Assembly: GCA_010015745.1 (NCBI GenBank)
Contig: ML978245.1
Span: 80,816-144,815, forward strand
Direction of reading: 5' to 3'
DNA: 64,000 bases
From: Setomelanomma holmii
Taxonomy: Eukaryota > Ascomycota > Dothideomycetes > Pleosporales > Phaeosphaeriaceae
Under the pieces are notes generated by a model. The model saw only the letters and a list, made by a program, of their open reading frames with translations, was not told where the DNA came from and searched no databases. Below are positions 35,114 through 46,080 of the stretch, piece by piece. The position numbers and the translations under genes are program-made. Numbering within the stretch: position 1 is the first letter of the stretch; every line of letters begins with the position of its first letter.

Positions 35114-37265
35114 ATGACAAGGCTAACAAGGCCAGCTTTCCAAGTCCGATAACACGAAATGTCTCATAGAAAAACATTGCATTAAGCTACTCTCAACGAC
35201 CGCCCACAATGGCCCCTCACACACCCGCAGGAAGTCGAGCTCAGCAAAAGAGCGCCAACGCGCCGAACGCGAGCAATTGACACGCCTACTCAAGGAATCA
35301 CCCGGAAAGCGCGACGCGAGAAACTTCCTCAAACAATTTGACGCCCCCAAGCCGAAGAGAGTCGACGCAACGGCTACGTCGACCGCGAAGCAGTCCGCGA
35401 GCGAGGTGGTGCATAATGAGTGGGGCACGACGAGGACGGGCGTCAATTTGGGCAACCTCTACCAGCCGACGATCTTCACCCGGGAGCCCTTGCCCGAGAA
35501 GCCATATGACGAGGACGAAAAGGACGAGCCTCTTCACTTGGCATTGATCAAGCTAAGGCAGCCCCAAACACTGGATGATCGCACTCTGGGTGGTATCGCA
35601 CTCACGCTGAGTCAGATGGCACAATTGGGACTGAGCACGGCAGTGGTGCTCGACTGTGAAGAGCACACCTCGACAGCATCGCGAGAGGTTGATCAGGACC
35701 ACGAGAAGACGGTTAGAGAAGAAGCGGCACGATTGGTGGCAGCTTTGGAGGAGTACAATGAACCAGGAGCTGTGCTGGTCGAACATGCTTTGGGCTACTC
35801 TCGCCGAGCGGATGATATGCCTAGCACGGTCCAGGTCAGAGGCGCCGTCGAGGTGAAGAACAACTTTTTGCTCTACCCTCCGCTTGATAACGGTGTCATC
35901 CCCGTTCTCTTACCCTTCGCCTACGACAGTGACCTGAAGAAGATTGCCGTGGAAGCGGATGACGTCCTCTTAGCCCTGATACGAGAGTTTGCAGGTATAT
36001 CTGGCCATGTATATGATGAGGCCATAGCGCAAGTGGACACGATTAGTGGTGATCACGATCGTGATGCGGCAAAGCCTATCTTAGATCGAATCATCGTTCT
36101 GGATCCGCTCGGTGGGATACCCTCAGGCAACCGATCTGATGGTGCTCACGTCTTCGTTAACTTGGAGGCTGAATACCGCGACATCAAGGAAGAGCTTACA
36201 CAATTATGCTCTGTGGACCAAGAACAGGCAGCTGCCTACAAGCCTTTGTCTCTTGGAAGTGGCAATCCATTCTCACGATTCGTCGAGGAAGAAGTCGCAC
36301 CTCTGCCGGGCGGATCGAGGCAGACACTGCAAAACTCGGCACCACTTAGACATCTCAAGAATCTGGACGTGCTCCGGCGAGCTCTCAAATTGCTACCACC
36401 CACATCCTCGGGCTTGATTTTGACGCCACCGGAAGCAGCTACAAAAGCGATACCAGATGACGCTCGAACCACGCCCGCAAAGAACCCGCTTCTTCACAAC
36501 CTCCTCACCGACAAGCCAATGGTGTCGTCCTCGCTTCCCACATCCCCCGCAAGCAAATTCCTGGGTTCTGCGGCACCAAACCCTGCTACCTTTCTCAAAA
36601 GAGGTGTTCCACTAACCATGATCCCCGACCCACGCATATCTGGTCCCTGGCGACCACCATCTGCAGCCAATCCGAGCATCGAACTCGCAGAAGATCCTCG
36701 TATCAACTTTCCAAAACTGGAAGAACTCATCAACGACTCTTTCCGTCGCAAGCTACATGCGAAGGATTACCTCGACCGCATTCGTGGCCGTGTCGCCGGC
36801 ATCATCATAGCAGGAGACTACGAAGGTGGTGCTATCTGCACATGGGAGACGCCAGCTTCACTGCTCGGCTCCAACGCACCATCATTAGCATCCACGACGC
36901 CAGACTCACCATACTGGGTTCCATACCTCGACAAATTCGCTGTCCTGACGTCGTCTCAAGGCTCAGGCGGTGTCTCTGACATCGTCTGGGCCGCACTGAC
37001 ACGCACTTGCTTCCCCGATGGCGTCATTTGGCGAAGCAGAACGAGTAACCCGGTGAATAAGTGGTATCAAGAACGCTCGGCGGGGACTTGGAACTTGCCT
37101 GGTGACCAGTGGACGATGTTCTGGACGACGAGTGGGGTTACGGAAAATTGGGATGGCAAAGAATGGGCATTGAGGCAAGGTGACATGACGAGGTGGGATG
37201 CGTATGTGGATGTGTGTAGCGGGATCGTGCCGAGCTGGGCGGATGGGATCAAGAGGAATGATTGA
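35114..37265 (+). CDS. ARG2: Mitochondrial N-acetylglutamate synthase (fungal Arg2 type)
   Basis: The body 35187-37265 is one open frame. It has an amino-acid-kinase-like N-terminal region and a C-terminal N-acetyltransferase (NAT/DUF619) domain: YLDRIRGRVAGIIIAGDYEG, YLDKFAVLTSSQGSGGVSD, NKWYQERSAGTWNLPGDQWT. This is the first step of arginine synthesis (acetyl-CoA + glutamate) in the mitochondrial matrix. The body frame has no ATG near its start; ATG 35209 is out of frame and stops after 23 codons. I propose a 30-nt first exon, 35114-35143 (MTRLTRPAFQ), and a 43-nt intron to 35186, giving a basic Ser/Thr-rich presequence (LLSTTAHNGPSHTRRKSSSA) and 702 residues. The donor (gtccga) is weak, so the 5' end is uncertain; identity is not. 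Confidence 0.87.
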
Positions 37266-37489
37266 GTCATCTCACTGAGAATGAAACACAAAAAATAAAA
37301 TGTACACCCATTTCTACGAATGAAGATATAGCAGGATCTGCCAGTAATACTACTCAAAGGCACAAATACGAGTACAGCACAACAGCATGTAGTTACTTAT
37401 AGCCGGTTGAGCTTGCCAACATATGCAGACACAGCAGGCACACTTGACTTTCCCCTTCATCTCGGTAAACCTTTGCTCTAGAGCTGTCA

Positions 37490-37602
37490 ACAAACAGTCC
37501 AAACAGTCCAAGGCGCTTCAGCCTGACTGTTTGGTGCTTACGGAGGCCTTTGACTGACTGTTTAGACTGCTTAGCAAACTGTAGAGGAGTGATTTAGACT
37601 GT
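37490..37602. repeat. Cluster of ACAGTC/GACTGT short repeats
   Basis: ACAGTC occurs at 37494 and 37503 and its complement GACTGT at 37525, 37556 and 37597 (plus GACTGC at 37565), all within 110 bp next to the hAT transposase relic. Copies on both strands close to an end are typical of hAT subterminal repeats to which the transposase binds. Confidence 0.4.
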
Positions 37603-37679
37603 TTGAACTGCTAAATTTCGCGGGCGCAGATTGTTAGAACGTTGATAGCAAACCTTGAGAGCACTAGGTATTGTTTCTA

Positions 37680-38640
37680 GACTTTGTACTTGTCCTTAAG
37701 GTTTGCTTCTAGCTGCTTTATAGCAGCCTCTATTTATAACTGTAGAAAAGCTAATCGCAACGCTGATAAGCCAACACGTAGTTTCTTGAATAGCTGCGCT
37801 GCAATAGCGCCCTCAGCGACAACAGCACTATTCTTGCAATCCTTCGACATAGCTAAGATGGCGCAGTGGTTGTTAGTGAGCTAGCTGTCACAGTAATATG
37901 GCCTGTCTTGCGCGCTGTTATAGTCATCTAGCACCTTCTAAAGCGCCTCTAGATAGTGTTTATAATGCAAATAGAGGATAGTTGTAGCGTAATAGATAGG
38001 CGCATCGTCAAACTTAGCGTAATACTTTGCAAGTTTTGCGTAAGCTAGGTTGACATTTAACATAAGATAGTCCTCAGGCATATCAGGGTTGTCGTAATTG
38101 ACGTTCTTAAGGCGCTCTTTAAGCGCTTCAAGCTAGTTAAGCAGCTACTTGAAAGTGATAAGCACCTCCTATATTGCACCGTGACAGCTATGCTTACTGC
38201 GTCTCCTAAGCAGTGTCGTAGCCTCTGCAAACGCTTAAGGAGAGTAATGTACTTAGTTGTCGTCGCCCAATCGCGCCCGCTGAGCCCGCCCTCACATATG
38301 AAGAGCCATGGCTTCTGCTTAGGTGCTTGGCTAGCCTTGCGGGTGCGCTTTGCTGAGGCGACAGCGACGCGGTGCTCATCAAGTTTGACTTCGACGTAGC
38401 TATCGAGGGGACCATGGAGGCGAGCCGCACGGACGAAGGCGTTGTACCGGTAGTAGCTATTCCAGCGCGTCCTAACAGGCTTGACCAGCTCCATTAAATG
38501 CACATCGCGGCCGACTGCAATTGCCTCCTCGCGCTGAAATCGCTCTAGCAGCTGTCGAGTCTGCGGTGTACAAATAGACGCAATTACGTCAAACAGAACT
38601 CTGATAGGTCTGTATTGACGCCACTTACGCATGAAATTCT
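37680..38640 (-). mobile_element. Decayed hAT-family DNA transposon (transposase relic)
   Basis: On the minus strand the 3' half of a hAT transposase is readable: VRTRWNSYYRYNAFVRAA, PWLFICEGGLSGRDWATTTK, then after one frameshift HGAI, LEALKERLKNVNYDNPD, NLAYAKLAKYYAKFDDAP and HYKHYLEAL. TAG codons stand where hAT proteins usually have Trp (38169-38171, 38145-38147, 38133-38135, 37938-37940). On the plus strand each is CTA from CCA, i.e. CpA to TpA, the change favoured by repeat-induced point mutation. The N-terminal half and BED finger are missing. I could not define terminal inverted repeats or a target duplication. Non-functional. Confidence 0.75.
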
Positions 38641-38931
38641 CCTCGTCGTCTAGAACTTTGCCCTATATTATTGTTTAGGCGCCTAAGTTCAGTATATGGC
38701 AGCAGCAGCGTAGCCAGACACGCTCTCCTCGGATCGTCCCTCAGTGCACCACATTGTGTCACTTTCAACTCGGAGTAATGCACAGATACACATTCTTCAC
38801 CAACATACCAGCTTTGTGCTCTGTATGACGATTTGGCCGATGTAATTATACCCTGATGAAGGGAGTGGATAATGTTTTGATTTCCAGGAACGCCCCACAG
38901 TGGTATATGGAACCGCAGGAATTCTGCCATC
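38641..38931. other. Flank of the transposon relic / 3' end of the GT90 gene
   Basis: No supported gene; possibly further remains of the element. Confidence 0.4.
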
Positions 38932-41900
38932 TCACAATTCACTCCGTTCCTCTCTTCCCCGTCCCATCCGGAAACCTACCTCAGTCCGCTTGTCATCCGT
39001 CAATCGTCCCCACTCCAACAACAAGCGAAACATGTACACCTCCATATCCTCTTTCCTCAACACCTTCTCGGTCCACACTTTCCCATCCCTTGCAATTTTC
39101 TCTGCCTGTTTGATCTTGCCCTCCATCATGCGCTTGTTGCGATCTTCAACTCCATACCCACCGAAGTAGGCTAGTGTGGAGAACAAGTCATGAAGGCGTA
39201 GATCCACGGGTACAAAATGCTTCCAAGCTGTGAGACGACCTTCGTACCATTCGCGAAACAGGGCAGCTTTAAAGACGACGCTGTTGGACTGAAGGAAAGG
39301 TACGAAGTGGGGCGAAAAGCCTGGGCCGTCTGCGTCGAAGAGATACCGGTAGCGCCAGTGTTGTTTGAGTCCAGTGTCATCGCCGAACCAGAACTCTTTC
39401 TTTTGATCGCGGCAGTCCTGACCAACGCAGCTGACGACTTTATCGACAAAGCCCGCGTCGATTTTGGTCGCAAGGTACTTCTTGATATCGGTCGTGCGTT
39501 TCATGACGTATTCCAGATTGTCGCTATGGTCACCTTTGGGCAGCATAATAGGGTGACGCAAGGTTTGGTTGTTGACAAGATGCACAAGGCGTTGACGGAG
39601 CATGCCCTTCCACGTACCGACAGATGTCACGCCTTCAGTGGTATTGCCGCGCCAGAACAGAACGTCCTCTTTATCTGCGAAATGAGGATCAGGGAACTTT
39701 TCATCGAACTCGTACTTCGTGTTTCCCAAGTAACTCCAAGGCGAAGGGTAGCGGATGTCGATATAGCCAGGCGCTCGACTCTGACTGAAGATCGGTACGA
39801 CATCGTGCGTGCCCATCATGGTGGAAGGACTGAGATGCATGCCGTGAAGGTTCGCGATATCGGGCTGATGACAGGGATCGGCAGACAGAGTCCAATTGGA
39901 GACGAATGCGCCCATGGAATGTGGCTCGGTGCACTTTGAGCAGAAGGTCCTCGTATGCCAGTGCCGTTCCTGTCTCGCACGAGATTTCGGGGAGCAAGCA
40001 ACGGATCCGTAGGTCTGGAACGTCGGCGGCCGGGCGTCTTCGAAGAATTGAGGATCTGTGCGAACGTCTTCAAGACTGGGCCACCTCTTGGCTCTATCAG
40101 CGCTGAAGTCTTGGGTCGGCTTCGATGGCTCTGGTGTCGGATAAGGCTGCGGGTTCTTCAGCGCGTCCTGAAGGTGGTCGTAGGGAACAGCAACCCGACA
40201 CTCGTCGTGGAGGTTCATGGCAAGATCCATATCGGGCAAGAATTCTGCGAACTGCTGTATCATGGTTACAGCACCCTCGATGACCCAATGATGTTCCTCT
40301 GGTACGTCAGACATTGGTTCGGCCTTGCCTTCTCTTATCCTAATGCCGCTAACATCCGTGTTCGTCGCCAGCACAGTCATCGTGCGAAGTCTCAGGTCAT
40401 CTGGGTTGAATGACGAGAAAGGCGCGAGGTCTTCCTCGATGTTGTCAAAGTCGTCGATGACAATTGAGTTGCGGGAGACAGCGAATTCGTACCACTTGTC
40501 AAAGTTCGGCGGAGGATCTCGTTTGTAACGCTGGCGATAATGTACGACGGCCTCAGCCAGAGATCTGCTTCGCTGAGCTTGCGATGCCCAAGTATCATGC
40601 TGAACATCGGCCGTTTCTATCAAGGTGACGATAGGGTGCTCTGATGTGGGTGGGCCCAGTCGATATATGACCACGCCGATTGAAAATGCAATGAGAAGAA
40701 CGACGAAGGCTGCCGTCTGGTTCCTGCCAAGACGCACAGGTACGGTGGTTCGAATACGGGTCTCGATGTTGGTATCGGTGACCAGGTGGAGGATGAGGGC
40801 GATTGTGAGTAGCGTGAGACAAAGGGCAAGCCCGACAGTGGACTTTGGTGGAAATGAGTAGGACACGCCGGTCCCAAGAGCGCGAAGAACGCCAATGTAT
40901 GCAGATGAAAATGCCACCAGGAGCACCGCGCTCATAACGCCGTATAGCCGCGCCTAAGTGGTCAGTTGTGTTGTCAGTGGAGTAGGTGTTGGAGACGTAC
41001 CGATTTTAGAAAACACAGAGTCATAAAGGGTATCATCAACGATAAGCGCAAAAGACCAAGAAGATATTCTGAAGGAAAAAAGAGCATCCACTCGCGATGC
41101 TCGGGCATTGCCGGGTATACAACCATGCCAGCTACGAGAATGACCAAGGATGACGCCTATGGGGTGTTAGTGCGTGAAGTCCAGTGAGACGGCGGAACCT
41201 ACAATAAGGGTGAGTCCAACAAGCAGGTGGTTCGAGGTACCATCTTGAAGGTAGATGGTCCAGTCGTCCGCAGGAGAAATGCCATCGTCTACCAAGCGGT
41301 ATACGGCCTGGAACACGACGCAGTCTATCAAGAAACCGAAGAATTGTAATGTGGGAATAGTGGCAGCTGTCGAATTCGCAATAGGGCAGATGTAGGTTGA
41401 TCGAAGGGTGCTCGTTTTTACAAGAACGAGGAAGCTGCTGATGGACAGCAAGAGGGCAGGAACAATGTATCGCGTGGAGCCGTCGTAGACGAAGTTGAAG
41501 ACGCGATCAAGGATGGTACGCGGGCGTGAGTCAGCACTCCAGGCGGGGTACTGTCGTTGGCTGGGATGGCGGAGGCTGTGGTAGAGGGCGAGCACCAGAG
41601 GAAGAAATGTCTGTTCTCGTTAGCAGTGTGCGGTATACAGGTGTGAGACGACTCACCAAAGCTGACGGCCCACTGCACTCAATGTCCTTCATCACGCGGT
41701 AGAAGATGCCGATGCGACCGCAGATGGCGAACAGCAGCACCGCCAACAGCGCGCCCACAGCCTTGACGCTCCATGCTCTTCGCCGTCCCAGCACTCCTGC
41801 TTCTGTCCATATCTCTTCAGCGGGCGGCCTGCTGTGCCCATGGCCCAGCGGGATCGCGATGTATCTAGTCGGCGGTTGCGGCTGCGCGGCTCCGCGACCC

Positions 41901-42120
41901 CAGGCTTCAATTGCGACAACGGCGAGCCCAGTCAGCAGCAGCACAACACCGACCGTGTGCAGCGGCTTGTCGAAGGCGAACGAGTAGTCGACGGGCGGCG
42001 CAGTGCTCAAGTAACCAGATGCTAGGACGAGGCCGCTTTTCCTGTCAGCAATTGCGGTGCAGTCCAATGCTTCTCTTCACGTGGGACGCACCAGGGGAAA
42101 ATGAGGGCCTTCCTTTCCAT
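38932..42120 (-). CDS. Membrane-anchored GT90 (CAP10/DUF821) glycosyltransferase
   Basis: Five exons (42120-42092, 42041-41657, 41610-41203, 41156-41001, 40953-38932) with introns of 46-50 nt give 999 residues. The 29-nt first exon is set by a perfect donor/acceptor pair (gtgcgt .. gctgacag) and supplies the only possible ATG. The first 400 residues contain repeated hydrophobic segments (TVGVVLLLTGLAVVAIEAWG, ALLAVLLFAICGRIGIFYRV, ALLLSISSFLVLV, VGLALCLTLLTIALILHLV). The C-terminal half is the CAP10 domain (ADKEDVLFWRGNTTEGVTS, FVDKVVSCVGQDC, YRYLFDADGPGFSPHFVPFL, SNSVVFKAALFREWYEGRL). Cryptococcus CAP10 acts in capsule xylosylation; fungal GT90 proteins probably add xylose or another sugar to glycans in the Golgi. 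Donor and acceptor here are unknown. Confidence 0.9.
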
Positions 42121-42819
42121 GACCGCCACATTATTCTATGCGGCGTCTTAGGGCTGCGAGTTGGCGCAGCAATGGCGACGGGACATGGCCTGGAGGAGAG
42201 TGAGAGAGAGACAGCTCCACGCCTAGGTGAAGCCCTGCGTCGTTTCCAGCAGCGATGCCTGCGCCTCACAACCCACAACGCGCTACCAGCAAGGCGGGTG
42301 GCTCGGGGCCACCAAGGGCTACGTGCGGAAGCCAGAAGCTTACGACACCTCACTCTACCATTGCCGTTTTGCGAATTACGTCGCAGCCCATACAACACCG
42401 CCAGGACTTCGCTCACAATGCATCTCGTTCTCGTTCACATGATATGCGCAGACAAGCTTCCGACAACCGCGTGCCGCTGCTGTCGATCGAGCCACGATCC
42501 TCAGGAACCACCTCTGCACCATGACACACAGTACGGCTAATACGGCATGCTCTGTGCACAGGCGTCTCGCCGAGGCGCTGCGATTCCGATAATTGGAATC
42601 GTACTCGGGGACTGCATTCTTTGCACCACCTTTGCTAGCGACGCTCAATTGAATTCAGCACATTTGCTATCGGAACGGAAGTCGCCCGACACCCGAGCAC
42701 TAGTCTACGAAGGATGCACGACTACACCATATGAATTCAGTATGGCTTGCGAAAAGTCTTGGTAGCTTCTGGTAGGTGAGCGTACTATCTAGGTACATTT
42801 GGGCGATGGTCACGTGTGT
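42121..42819. other. Intergenic region between the GT90 gene and the MFS pseudogene
   Basis: GT90 promoter side and 3' flank of the MFS relic. No supported gene. Confidence 0.45.
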
Positions 42820-44320
42820 CTAGGTCGCACCTTCCTGCACCTGTACCCCGCCTTCCTTGCAATCGCGGTCGAGCTTATCAAACTTCCTTATCACCTGCCA
42901 TGTCGCATAGTAGCTGAACGGCAGCGCGAAGAACTACAATCCACAGTTGATACTCGCCGTCGCGATCAGGACCGGCGGCACGGCCTGCACCCCAAAGCCG
43001 ACAGCCACCCCTGCAGTCTCAATTCCTCTCAGCAGCGAGCTGTATCTGATCTGGTCCCCAGGCGAATCTGAGAGATTTCCGATGCACCAGTAGATGTAGT
43101 TCTCTACCATTCCGAGACTGATGCGCTCGAACAGGTATAACCCAAATCCGCGACCAAAGGACTTTTGATGGCTCCAGTCGAGCACTGGCTTCGTGTGGCG
43201 GTATTCGTTCTGGATGTACACTGCCCAGATCCAAGTTGCCGAGTTCAACGCTGCAATCAGGGCGAAAGTCGCTACCGCACGCACTTTCCTGTCTTTGTGC
43301 CACGGGAGATCGACCAGTGAACCCCCCAGCCAGGTTGCTAGAGTACCCACAACAGCCGACATGAAGCTGCCAAGCGCGCGTGAGCGGACAGAAAAGTAGG
43401 TCGCAAGATACGTCCCGGGGTAAGCCTGAATCCAGCCAAAGTACCAAAAGAGTGGAGTGAGCAGCAGTATAGACTTGCTTTTCAGCAGTCGCCACATCTC
43501 GCGCCCTTCGACCCGCCACTGGATGCCTCGTGGAGCTTGGATTCGAGTCCCATCGTCCCGTACCACTTTCTCTGGGTTCGACAGGAGTAGTCCGAAGAAG
43601 AAGCCTAGGCACTGAATCGCAATGAAGCCTCAATATGTCTGGTAGCCAACTTTTCCGCGATGGTTGACCTTGTGATTGATGCCCAGAGACACCGCACCTC
43701 CAATGATGTTGCCGAAATTGCGGAAAGTAAACCACGTTGCTATATAACGACCACGCTTGTGGCTCTCCGGATATCCCGTCGCAATGGCGCCTTCAACGCT
43801 CCAGAAGAATCCCGCACTGATACCACAGGCCACTGCCCCAACGTACACGAACCATGTGTCGCCGAAACGATTGTTGACATACAGCCCAGCCTGTCCTGTG
43901 TCAGCATGCTTGAGGTGACATCCATTACTTGATGATTTCACTTACTGCATATAGTGGATATCCCAAGGAACCGATGGCAAGTGTATACTTGAAGCCAATG
44001 ACATTGGTGAGCCACGGCCCAAGGAAACAAGTCACTGTCATGAATGCGTATAGCAAGGCATTTGCAGCGTTTACGAGATCAGGCGACTGTGACCCTCCGA
44101 CTCCAAGGCCGTTCATGGCACTCCATATTCCAGGCGCGCAGAAGGCGCAAGTGCCGACCACGAGGATCTGGAAAAGGGTTGTGCGCCGAAAAGGCACTTT
44201 GCCTGGTGTCGGACCAGTCGGCTCACCGACGACGATTGGTGGATGTGCGCCTCCCCATAGCTCTTCGTTCCCAACCTTGCTTGTCTCCCCTTTCGATTCT
44301 GTTGTGTCTGAGGTTGACAT
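42820..44320 (-). pseudogene. UNC93-like (DUF895) MFS transporter with two in-frame stops
   Basis: Exons 44320-43946 and 43890-42820, with a 55-nt intron whose splice gives YPLYAAGLYVNNRFGDTW, make a 482-codon frame of normal length for this family. Hydrophobic helices and family blocks are well kept (NALLYAFMTVTCFLGPWLTNVIG, FWSVEGAIATGYPESHKRGRYIATWF, FWYFGWIQAYPGTYLATYFSV). Codon 212 is TGA (43630-43632, after KVGYQTY, before GFIAIQC). Codon 444 is TAG (42934-42936, after ASINCGL, before FFALPFSYY). The frame is unchanged after each stop. TGG to TAG at the second is a CpA-to-TpA change on the plus strand; the first lacks that context. The carrier is divergent from the intact TauD-type dioxygenase at 44887. 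Substrate unknown. A recent pseudogene is the simplest reading. Confidence 0.82.
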
Positions 44321-44886
44321 TCTGAGCAATACAGTGTCTAATGGCAAAGGATGGGAGGGCAAGCAGTATCTGACAGGTCTCTAACAATTCGAGTGCCGCA
44401 GCAAGGGGTGATGAGGAAGCAAACAGTGCCTACTCAGTCTTCGTACATCACATTAATTTTGTAGTCGCGTCGGATATCAGCGCCCGAGGTTGCTCGTAAG
44501 TCCGCGAGCACGCAAAACTTGGTGTTGTTGACGATCGATTCCATCTTCTGATGAGCCCTGCAGAGAACATCAACGTCCCAGCAATCGGCGCAGCGTAACG
44601 GCCGAAATGTCCGGTTCGTTACCAAACTACTGAGTGATGCTCTACGTTCATTTGATTGGTTACCGATTATTCCCGTCGCAGGATGCATGGCACAATTTTA
44701 GCATCGATAACACCACATGCGGCGTTCCCAGCGGGGTAGCTTTAGGATGTTATGTTCCGACAACATCGCTGATCTCTAAGCAACAATCGCCTGACTGCGT
44801 TGAGGTGCAGCTATATAGTAGCTGGGTAGCGCCACCAAGATCATCGATCAAAATTGTGCACTACTCAATTGACAAGTTTGATAACA
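44321..44886. promoter_or_regulatory. Bidirectional promoter region (MFS pseudogene / TauD dioxygenase)
   Basis: 566 bp between divergent ATGs. A TATA-like TATATAG lies about 70 bp before the dioxygenase ATG. No other gene seen. Confidence 0.45.
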
Positions 44887-46080
44887 ATGGCTGCAAAAAT
44901 TGCTCCTCAATTCCAACAACTCAAGGTCGAGGGTGGTAGCTCGACTTCAGTCGTGTTCGAGTCATTCGACCTTCCATCATCAAACCAAAAACTTCTGGGA
45001 GCACCGCACCCGCCAAACACCGTCATACCACTTGCATTACGGCCATCTACGCACGATGATGCTGCACCATCACTCGAAGCTGCCGTCGCGACCGTCATGT
45101 CGCTCCAAGCACAAGGCAACATACTCACAAAGAAGCTTGCCACCCACGGTACCCTCCTGTTCCGCGGCCTACCAATCCACTCGGCAGAAGACTTCAGCAA
45201 GCTTGCCCATGCATTTGGCTACTCGCCGCACGAAATCATTGGCATAGTTGTCGACCGGCCTCTCCTTGCACCCAACGTGGCTCCAGCCAACGAGGCACCA
45301 AAAGAAGTCCTGATTTACAATCACAACGAATCACCTCAAGTCCCACATGCGCCAGAATACATCTTCTTCTACAGCCACCGGGCCCCCAAGGAAGGCGGCG
45401 AGACACCAATCTCGAGCTCCCTCGAACTTTTCGCCCGAGCTAAGCAAGAGATTCCTGACTTCATCGACCTCCTAGCAGAAAAGGGCATCAGGAGTAAAGT
45501 GACATACAAAGTCAACGCCCAACACGCCGGCGGCTCCACGCTCAAACAAGCATTTGGCAAAGAAATACAGGAAGGCGACGACGCACCAATCAGGAAACGT
45601 AAGATTGAAGACCAGATCAAACGCTACAATCGCGACGAATATACGACATGGGAATGGCTCGACAGCGACCAGACTCTTGTCCTAACACACCACCTCCCCG
45701 CAATCCGCACCCAACCAGACACCAGCCTCCCAACTTTCTTCACCGGCCTAGCTGCATACTACAAAAACTTCATCGCGCCCTCGTCACCGAACGCTGGCCG
45801 CAAAAACGTAACGCAACAACTCTTTGGCGACGGCACGCCAATTCCAAACCACTACCTTGAGAAATTGGCGAATATCACGGATGAGATTCGCGTCTTGCAT
45901 AAGTGGCAGGAGGGAGATGTGTTGGTGTACGATAATCTGATTGCGCAGCATGGAAGACAGCCGTGGAAGGGGGAGCAGGGGGATCGAGTTGTGATGGCAA
46001 GTTTGTGGGATGCGGTCGCGCCCGGGAAGTTTGCAGGGAGTGAGGGAGGTTGGGCGCAGGTTGGGAAGGCGTTGTCGTAG
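44887..46080 (+). CDS. TauD/TfdA-type 2-oxoglutarate dioxygenase (clavaminate synthase-like)
   Basis: A single exon encodes 397 residues. The jelly-roll family pattern is clear: GTLLFRGLPIHSAEDFSKLA, the Fe-binding YNHNESPQVPHAPEYIFFYS (H146, E148), the 2OG-proximal KEGGETPISSS, and the distal ligand with 2OG-binding Arg in VYDNLIAQHGRQPWKG (H355, R357). Bacterial TauD releases sulfite from taurine and TfdA breaks an ether bond. Fungal clavaminate-like members act on sulfonates, choline derivatives or secondary metabolites; the substrate here is unknown. It is divergent from a transporter pseudogene (566-bp gap), suggesting a former uptake-plus-oxidation pair. Confidence 0.9.
   Translation: MAAKIAPQFQQLKVEGGSSTSVVFESFDLPSSNQKLLGAPHPPNTVIPLALRPSTHDDAAPSLEAAVATVMSLQAQGNILTKKLATHGTLLFRGLPIHSAEDFSKLAHAFGYSPHEIIGIVVDRPLLAPNVAPANEAPKEVLIYNHNESPQVPHAPEYIFFYSHRAPKEGGETPISSSLELFARAKQEIPDFIDLLAEKGIRSKVTYKVNAQHAGGSTLKQAFGKEIQEGDDAPIRKRKIEDQIKRYNRDEYTTWEWLDSDQTLVLTHHLPAIRTQPDTSLPTFFTGLAAYYKNFIAPSSPNAGRKNVTQQLFGDGTPIPNHYLEKLANITDEIRVLHKWQEGDVLVYDNLIAQHGRQPWKGEQGDRVVMASLWDAVAPGKFAGSEGGWAQVGKALS

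Noticed and set aside
34688..35211. Arginine attenuator peptide uORF before ARG2
   Set aside because: That uORF belongs to the carbamoyl-phosphate synthase small subunit gene, and no matching peptide is encoded here.
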